Shown here: one piece after another, positions 57,301 to 64,000 of the stretch
Position numbering within the stretch: the first letter of the stretch is position 1
How the letters are laid out: every line of letters begins with the position of its first letter
DNA from: Gloeophyllum trabeum ATCC 11539
Lineage: Eukaryota > Basidiomycota > Agaricomycetes > Gloeophyllales > Gloeophyllaceae
DNA length: 64,000 bases
Assembly (NCBI RefSeq): GCF_000344685.1
Contig: NW_006920412.1
Span: forward strand, 1,719,384 to 1,783,383
Direction of reading: 5' to 3'
Notes under the pieces: model-generated
Told to the model about the DNA's origin: nothing
Seen by the model: only the letters and a program-made list of their open reading frames with translations
The model's database searches: none
Program-made: the position numbers and the translations under genes

Positions 57301-60300
57301 GTCCGACACAGATGAGTTGAATCTGCGGTCGCTTCTCCAGCAGGGACGGCATAACATCTGCGATAATGTCTACACCCTTTTGCTTTGACCAGCGACCGAC
57401 AAACACAAAGAGAGCGGCATTGGGATCCTGCTTGATGCCAGCCCATTCTTGAGCCTGACGCTTGTGCTCCGGACGCTGCGCTTCCGCTTCTTGGTCAATC
57501 TGAATATCACGTAATGAAGTCGGATTTTCATCTAAAGCAGCGATATCAGTGGGGTCAGGATTAGGAAGGGAATCCACGTGTTTGAGAGTCCACAAGGCGG
57601 GATAACGGGCCCAACTACGTTTCCCGTATTTATCCGACACACCAGCAACACCAACACTCTTCTGGTGCACGCTGATGAATGATGCCGCAGCGTGCAGTAA
57701 GTTGAAAGTGTTGCCGAACTGAACATATTTGGTGCAGTGCTCCTTGCTGATATTGAAAGCCGAACAAACTTCCTTCATCTCCTCCTTGGTCCGCAGAGGC
57801 CAGAGACCTTGGAATTCGGCATTGTGGAGGGACAAGCAGACAGGCAGTACTTTCGGCAGGAGATAGATAGGTGCGAGTGCTCCGTGGTAGTCATTGATGT
57901 GGTAAATATCAATGTCTGGGTACCGTCGCACGGTCGCAGCTATGGCTTGATTCCAAGTGGAGTAAAAGATGGCTGAGCTGAGATCGTCCATGCGAGCAGG
58001 GTAAGGGTCCGCTTTTGTCTGGGCTCGGAAGACGGGGCTGTCGAGCAGCACGTAAGTTATGTTATCGAGGCAGTGGGTTTCGACCTCGATAAGGTACGGC
58101 TCTCCGAAGATGATAACCTCGATGGGCTCGGCAGGATCTCCAGGGGGATACTCGATATCCTTCACCTTCGGTACAACCCAAATAAGGTCGACGTCCGTCA
58201 TTGCTTTGCCCATGAGAGACGACATGACACCCAAACCACCGATCTTGACTTTCAGCTTCCAATCGATGATCTCGTACTCCAGAGTCGCAATCAAAACCTT
58301 GCGCCGTTTGTTCTTATCCTCAGGCCACCCAATAATCTGTTCCGGATGCTTGTGGCCGAACATTTTCTCCGACATGGGCGTCGCTGCTTCCTTCAGGTCC
58401 GAAGCCGATTTGTTGCCAAGAGAGCCGATGATAGGGAAATAGTTGCTGTGATCCTTGTTAGGTTTGACACCCCACTTGTTGTACCTGATCCCATAGAAGG
58501 ACCACATGAATACGGCAACGGCCAGGGAAGCGGTGAAGAGAGGAATCGATAACAGCAGAGCATACATGATCGCGCCTACCGCGGAGTGCCCCCGCGGCTC
58601 CAGAGTCCATGTAAGAGTCGAGTCGTCGACAACAAGATTCCATGCCAGATGCGGGTGAGGAGGGGCCGACAAGTTAAGATAATTGGGGGCTGCGGTATTC
58701 GGAGGCAGGCGATCCAGAACTCCATCGCCGTCCACGTCGCCGTAGTAGTAGTTGTCATACCCAAAGATATTGAGCTGCAAGTACGTAGGCCACGTGGCCA
58801 TGATCTCCAGTTCCCATTTTCCGTCGTCGCTGTGCGTCATGACGGCCTCGATACCTTTATCGTAGCCCCAGCTGTTGAAAGGGCCGCGGGCAAGGAATTG
58901 AGGATAACGACGCGGTTTGGGGTAGTTGAGATCCGCATGAACCACCTGAGCGGAAGACGTAACGGCGTTGCTCCAGTCTGATCGAATGACATGTCAATGC
59001 TTGGAATGTTTCTGACGACCTTTGAACTGTACTCACACTGCACCATGATGTGTTGGCCCTGCCACCAGTTCTCGTCGTTGTCAAATAAGTCCTTGTCAAT
59101 CAGCGTTACATCCTCCCAGTTTTGCCACTTCGTCCAATTCTGCCCGAAGTTCCAGGAGTACCGGAACATATCTGCACCATACGCCTTGTGTGAGAAGTTA
59201 TACTTCCCATCCACAAAGGAGAACGAGGAACTGTCGTAGTCCGATTCTGGGAAGACCATGACATTCTTGGATGAGCCCTTGCGAAGCAAGAGGTGGTCAA
59301 TGGCCTGAAACGATCAATTAGTACACATCAAGATGTATTAGAAGACGGGACGTACGTTGGTCGATGCCGTTCCATCCTTTGTGGATGGATTGTTGAGAGT
59401 GATCGTCAAGATACCGTCAGGAACGTTGGTCAACGTCGTAGACCAATACCAGGCAGAAGTGTCAGCACCGGGGATCTTGGATATTTCGCGGTCCTGAATA
59501 TCGTCGCACTTCACATTATTTTTATCGAAGGTCGGATTTCCTCCCTTCCCTGACGAAGACATATTGAAAGATAGGGCTGCGGTGACGCTGTCACAATTCA
59601 TCTCGACATTGAACTCGAACCGAATGTCGACTGTGGTAGCATTAGCATCACCTGCCTCTACCTGTTTGCGCGCGTCATGCCCAGGCACGAACTTCGTGAG
59701 CGCAGGCGGAGGCGCAACCCATTCTGTCGCAGGGACTAGAGCTTTGAAGCCGAAAGGATCCATCTGGACGGACTGCAGACAGCCATAGTATGGCGCCTTA
59801 CTGTCGTTGTAGTACGAAGACAAGGAATCCTGGAGGGTGTACGTCTCATAAGGCGCAAACAAGTTCCTGACGGTCGTGCCACCCTGATAGGGAGAGGAGA
59901 TCCACTTATCGCTTGTACAGTCGTATGACCAGGTTTTGGTGGTATTCTCGTTGGTATACAACATCCAGACTTGGTCGGTGTGCTGTCCAGTCAAGTTCTG
60001 CACATTCGGGATGCCAGAACGCGACACGGACCACAGGCCTTTCTCCGTCAACGTCCCGTTTGAGCCGGGGAGTCCGATAAAGTACGTCCAATTTCCACGC
60101 TGTACGAGGTTGAAACCGTCCTGCAGAGCGCTATAGACCGTGCGAAGGTACAGGAACTGCGAGAAGACGCGTCGGCTGTCCGCGGTGGGGTCGAAATGAT
60201 CGAGTGAATTCCAATCGTCCTTACATCCCATGAGGGTTCTCTCGAGAGGGAAGTTGAAGAACTGGTCAGAACCCAGGGCGTAACATCCATGGCGCTGCCA

Positions 60301-62014
60301 TGCTTTGTTACTCATCATGGCTTGACGACCGTAAAGGTAGTTGGACGCGGATGTGTCGTAAATGTACATGTTCTGTTCTTCGCCATAGTACAGGAGCGGT
60401 ATACCCGGCATCACCATAGATGCCAAGAAGGTACCGAGAGCACTCTTCTGAGTCCCATTCTCGAGCCCAGGCCACCGGAATACGTCGAAGTTGCTCGTAC
60501 CAAACATGTGCCGTGGATCAACGTAGCCGGTCTGAGAGTTGATGAAATCGTCGTTGACGAACATCTGGTTCCAGGCGGTGACGAAGTTCGTATCGACGTC
60601 GAAAGCGACCTGCAGATTGCCGTCCAGACCCAGGAAACGCTCCAGCGACCGGTAGAATGAGTAATGAAAAGCGACACCGTCCAGGCCATTGAGTGGAGCA
60701 TCTCGGAGGAAGTATTGATTGTCTTCACTCTTCAGGTCCGCGGCCGCCAGGAATCCAGGAGGTAACATGGTAGGTGTCCGTCCACGACCTCTGCAGATGA
60801 CAGTGAGCAGCGATGCGAGAAGTAACACAGTAATACTCACATGTACAAGGCTCCGAAAGTGTCGCCACCAGTAACCTCACCGGTGATGTAGAAATTGTTC
60901 TTCTTCAACTTGGCAGCACATGCGCGGGTACTACTGGCCCATTCAGCCAAAGCATCGACCGTCACTTGAGTAGATTTGTCGACACGGATAGCGTCGATGT
61001 CAAGGGCAGTTATTGCCAGGCAGGAGAAGACTTTCAGCTTCTCCATCACCTCCGGCCTCCACTCCCTCAAACGATCCTGCACGGAAGCGAACTTGGCCAA
61101 CTGACGCTGCCAATCGGGATGCACACCGAAAGCCTCCATGTCACCATATTGATCAAATTCCGAGTTCAAGCATCCGTTCGCGGAGACATCGACTACAGTA
61201 CCGTCATCTTGCCAGAAGGTGGGAAGTTTGCAGGACGTGTTCCGGGTGTTGTCAATGGCGAAATCCTTGTACTCAGAGAAGTTCCACGGGGTGTACAGCG
61301 GGTGCTTCCAAACAGCAGGGTGTTCGTTTAAGTCGAAAGGCGTCGAGGTGTTGAGATAGCTGCGAGCGATTGAGAACCAAATGGTGTGAGCGTGCGTATC
61401 CACTCACCCGTCAAAACCAACAAGATCACCCATAGTGCCAACCGTAAAATCTGCCATAATGTACATCCCACGCGCATGAATCTCGTCAATGGTAGTGACC
61501 CAATCATCGATGGTACCCCAATGAGGATCCAAAACCGTGAAGTCCAACGGGGAGTAACCTGTAAAGGGTGAGGATACAGAATACCTAGCAACCGAGCGAT
61601 AGACCCACTGTCGGCTTGCCAAATCATGTTTAGGAACGGGGTACCTGAGATGAAGATACCCCGAATGCCCATTCCGTACAGATAGTCCAACTTCGATACC
61701 AGACCCTTCAGATCACCACCGAACCGTAATTGCGTCTCTCTCCAGTCAACCTCGAACATTGTCTCGAAGTAGTCATTATTAGCAGGATCGCCATCGGCGA
61801 ATTTGTCCATTAGGATAGTGTAGAAGGGGATCTCCCGCCAATTGGTGGGGGACGGAGTATAGGTAGTATTAGTCCGCGAGGTGGTGTACTCGGTCGGGGA
61901 CTGTGCATTTTTGTTGACATTGAGGTTGTAGTCAACGAGGTCATCCCGGTATGGCGAAGCGCTTGCTAATGTAGCAAACGAGAGAAGGAAAACAAGCGCG
62001 GTACTAAACCGCAT
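54377..62014 (-). CDS. AGS1: Cell-wall alpha-1,3-glucan synthase, 2,351 residues
   Basis: Makes alpha-1,3-glucan at the plasma membrane. Twelve exons (61609-62014, 61408-61558, 60841-61359, 59356-60790, 59037-59304, 55616-58977, 55359-55563, 55234-55306, 54949-55180, 54754-54894, 54541-54697, 54377-54483) sum to 7,056 nt. Residues 1-20 form a signal peptide (MRFSTALVFLLSFATLASAS). The extracellular part (about 60-1050) is an alpha-amylase-like domain with LDIDAIRVDKSTQV and FYITGEVTGGDTFG as likely nucleophile and acid/base regions. A single membrane pass near 1060-1085 leads to a cytosolic GT5 synthase domain with KVKIGGLGVMSSL, YHINDYHGALAPIYLLP, FVFVGRWSKQKGVD and SRDEPFGLVAVEFGRKG. A disordered linker (about 1650-1900) precedes a polytopic exporter-like C-terminal region of about ten helices. 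The enzyme looks intact. Confidence 0.95.
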
Positions 62015-63720
62015 TCTAGAGTAGCGTCGTCGTGCAAAGGAAGGTAGGGTTTGAGCCAGGTATTGCCAGCGTGCGGGAGTATCCGCCGCCGGGAAAGATG
62101 CAAATGAGAGGAGGATATGCGCCAGCCAGACCTTGAGGAAATACAAGAGAATCACGGAAGGAAGTGGGAGGGTCGCTGAGCAAGACGACGTGCAGAGGGG
62201 AGACGGCAAAGGGGGACTTGCCTCGCTTTATTCGTTCGACATTCCCGGCCTGCCTCCGTGGGAATTGTTTTCAAGGCACAAACCACTCCCACGACGGTCA
62301 TCACTCTTTTTGGCCGCCCTGCCGCTCCCCGCACTTATGTTTCTTGGAAAAACATATTCATCTCGTTATCAGGCAGCAGCTCAGGGAAGACATCTGCTCT
62401 TCTACTGGCAAGTGCTACATTTCTGTGATGCAGAGAATTATGCTTGGTCTATCATTTCACTGGGATGTCAATGAGAGCAACCTATCCCGAGAACGGCGGA
62501 TAAGCAAGCCGTCTGGAGACGAACGAATGCCGAACCCTCGCTGGCAACTCGGGCCCTTGGCACTATAAAGGCAACGTTCTGCCTGTTTCTGCTCCAAAGT
62601 TGAGCATATCGGATGGTAACTTGAGGTCATGTTGGGATCTAAGTACACCTGCCGCTCAAGAGGCAGCGCCTGCCACTGTCAAGTGCCGCGTTTGCATGAT
62701 ACATTGGTGCTTTGGTAATCAGTCTGCTCTCGGGATCGACGCCTGACCAAATGCTACGGTCGGCGCTCAAAGGACTGCGATCCTGAAAAGCGCGCTCTCA
62801 CTTGGAATCGAAGGGCGTGCGTGCTTGGAGAGAGAAGGTCCAGGGCCAGAGAAGGCCCTCGCTTGAAGTCGCTTGTGACATCGCCTCACATACAGTCCCA
62901 AAACCCGGGTCAGCAATGCGACAAACTCCTCACAAAGTTGTCCCTTGATAAGGATGACTGGTATATCGTTGATAACTGGCGTTCGCCCTTCGATATCAGA
63001 CGTAGCTGCCCATGGAGGGTTCTTGAGGCGTACATCAGTGATGAGAGATGCGACGCCCTTCGGCATCCTTGCTGACGTCTCCGAGGTTAGCTTGCAGGAG
63101 TAGTAGAGGAATCGTCGTTAGAAGAGTTGACCACAGCAAAGCCTTCGGGATTTAACATGAAATGTCTCTGGCGATAGCAGTCCCTCACCTTGTCAAGCAT
63201 ACCTTTCGACTGAGAGGAGCATCAGCCACCGCAGAGTGGCAGGGACCATATTTGGTCGAGAGGGCACCTGTTTGGCATGTTTTACCCACGCCTCATAACG
63301 CCCGGACGCGCTCGATGGCATAAGGGACTTGTTGTATACGTATTCACGCTGAGACCCAGGTTATTATTCGACGTCGACTCGGCCGTCCCTGGGCGTAATA
63401 ATCTGGCAGACTTTTGGCTTTTGGGTTTTTTCACTACCTCGACTTTCGCTCACTTGTAAGATCCTTATTGTGCAAGCCGTCGGGACGGACCAGTTGTTTC
63501 CCCGTTTGATATCGCCAGGACCGGACGCCCATTCGCCAACTTTCTCCTTAAACCTGGGGGCAGGATATCCCTCATTTTCTTTGCTATACCCCATCAGACG
63601 ACCTAACGATATCCCTGTTCTTGGTTATACCTCGCTTTCAGCCGGTGTGAAGCGCCATCGTCAGCGAGCTTCTGCTCCCAAACAGGTGCGCTTAGCCGCC
63701 ATTGCTGGCCAAAGTTGAGC
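62015..63720. promoter_or_regulatory. Long gene-poor region between AGS1 and the SAM-domain gene
   Basis: About 1.7 kb between two opposing ATGs, by far the longest such space in the window. Open frames of up to 134 codons are present, but none shows family motifs or sensible splice continuity. TATAAAG is seen on the plus strand at about 62566-62572. Large upstream regions are usual for regulated cell-wall genes; a non-coding transcript cannot be excluded. Confidence 0.55.
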
Positions 63721-64000
63721 ATGGCCACTCATTACAGTACCTTCAGTGCGATGATGACGGCCAATATAGGCCACATGAATTCCTTCGAAGGCTCCTCCCG
63801 GTCCGCCTCTTCTTCTCCGACATCCCCAACCGCGTCATATCACAGCTATGCAAACGGGTCTGCCATCAACAATGCGCGTTCAGTTCAGAATTCGTCTCGA
63901 CCAGGGACGCCATCGTCATCTAGTAACGGTCCTTCGCTTGAACCCCCTCCAGGAACCCCATTCTCAGAATTCATCCGCCAATGGTCCGATGCGCACGTCG
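63721..64000 (+). CDS. 5' part of a probable SAM-domain signalling protein (possible Ste11/Byr2-type MAPKKK), cut by the window end
   Basis: An ATG at 63721 opens 93 codons to the window end with no stop. The translation starts MATHYSTFSAMMTANIGHMN, is then rich in Ser, Asn and Pro (SSRPGTPSSSSNGPS), and ends TPFSEFIRQWSDAHV. The W-x-D-x-H-V string after a Ser/Pro-rich leader resembles the start of a SAM domain, as at the N-terminus of basidiomycete Ste11/Byr2 kinases. Only the first helix would be present, so the family call is tentative. Ste50-like adaptors are an alternative. Confidence 0.4.
   Translation, partial: MATHYSTFSAMMTANIGHMNSFEGSSRSASSSPTSPTASYHSYANGSAINNARSVQNSSRPGTPSSSSNGPSLEPPPGTPFSEFIRQWSDAHV

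Noticed and set aside
62015..62209. An N-terminal extension of AGS1 from 62209
   Set aside because: It would need a TTG start. The ATG at 62014 gives a normal signal peptide directly.
62133..62568. Open frames of 113 and 134 codons upstream of AGS1
   Set aside because: Overlapping in two frames, no motif, no conserved composition, and part overlaps the expected AGS1 5' UTR.

Overview
This window is nuclear DNA from a filamentous basidiomycete, most likely an agaricomycete (inference). The evidence is very intron-dense genes, introns mostly of 48-65 bp with GT..AG ends, short intergenic spaces, and clear fungal proteins: Yme2, Rco1, Ede1, class II cAMP phosphodiesterase and cell-wall alpha-1,3-glucan synthase. 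There is no operon logic; neighbours are divergent, convergent or tandem single genes. One run of N (7311-7794) is an assembly gap. Exon joins were worked out by hand from reading frame and family motifs. For nine genes the summed exons divide exactly by three (tetraspanin, BMT2, the 169-residue membrane protein, the metallophosphoesterase, esterase/PDK, UBE2C, uL15m, EDE1, AGS1); the others were traced exon by exon but not summed.

Layout, left to right. 0.1-6.6 kb: Yme2 mitochondrial inner-membrane protein, a tetraspanin, and the Bmt2 rRNA methyltransferase. 6.6-8.4 kb: a repeat island with a 390-bp MITE bounded by TA, an N gap, and a nearly identical 500-bp direct repeat on both sides of the gap. 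8.6-15.1 kb: mitochondrial D-lactate dehydrogenase, a 5'-nucleotidase-type metallophosphatase, and an unrecognised small membrane protein. 15.3-26.4 kb: a long acidic protein of unknown function, RNA polymerase III subunit Rpc82, an MPPED-like metallophosphoesterase, and FACT subunit Spt16. 26.9-32.9 kb: a GC-rich block with an alpha/beta-hydrolase esterase, a pyruvate dehydrogenase kinase family member and the double-PHD protein Rco1. 33.2-42 kb: phosphopentomutase-type sugar phosphomutase, MCM-binding protein, mitochondrial uL15, Prp38 and a UBE2C/Ubc11-type E2. 42.1-54 kb: endocytic Ede1, PDE1, a DUF4211 protein, a SAM methyltransferase and a long-chain-base kinase. 54.4-62 kb: a complete 2,351-residue alpha-1,3-glucan synthase, then a 1.7-kb gene-poor upstream region and the first exon of a probable SAM-domain signalling protein running off the window.

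Most genes are conserved housekeeping or signalling genes, so the window does not show an obvious new multi-gene system. The unusual material lies in gene architecture: five apparent GC-AG introns (three in one gene), microexons of 4, 8, 21 and 22 nt, a 35-bp intron, the MITE next to the gap, paired ACGCGT motifs in divergent promoters, and two conserved-looking proteins without an assignable function.
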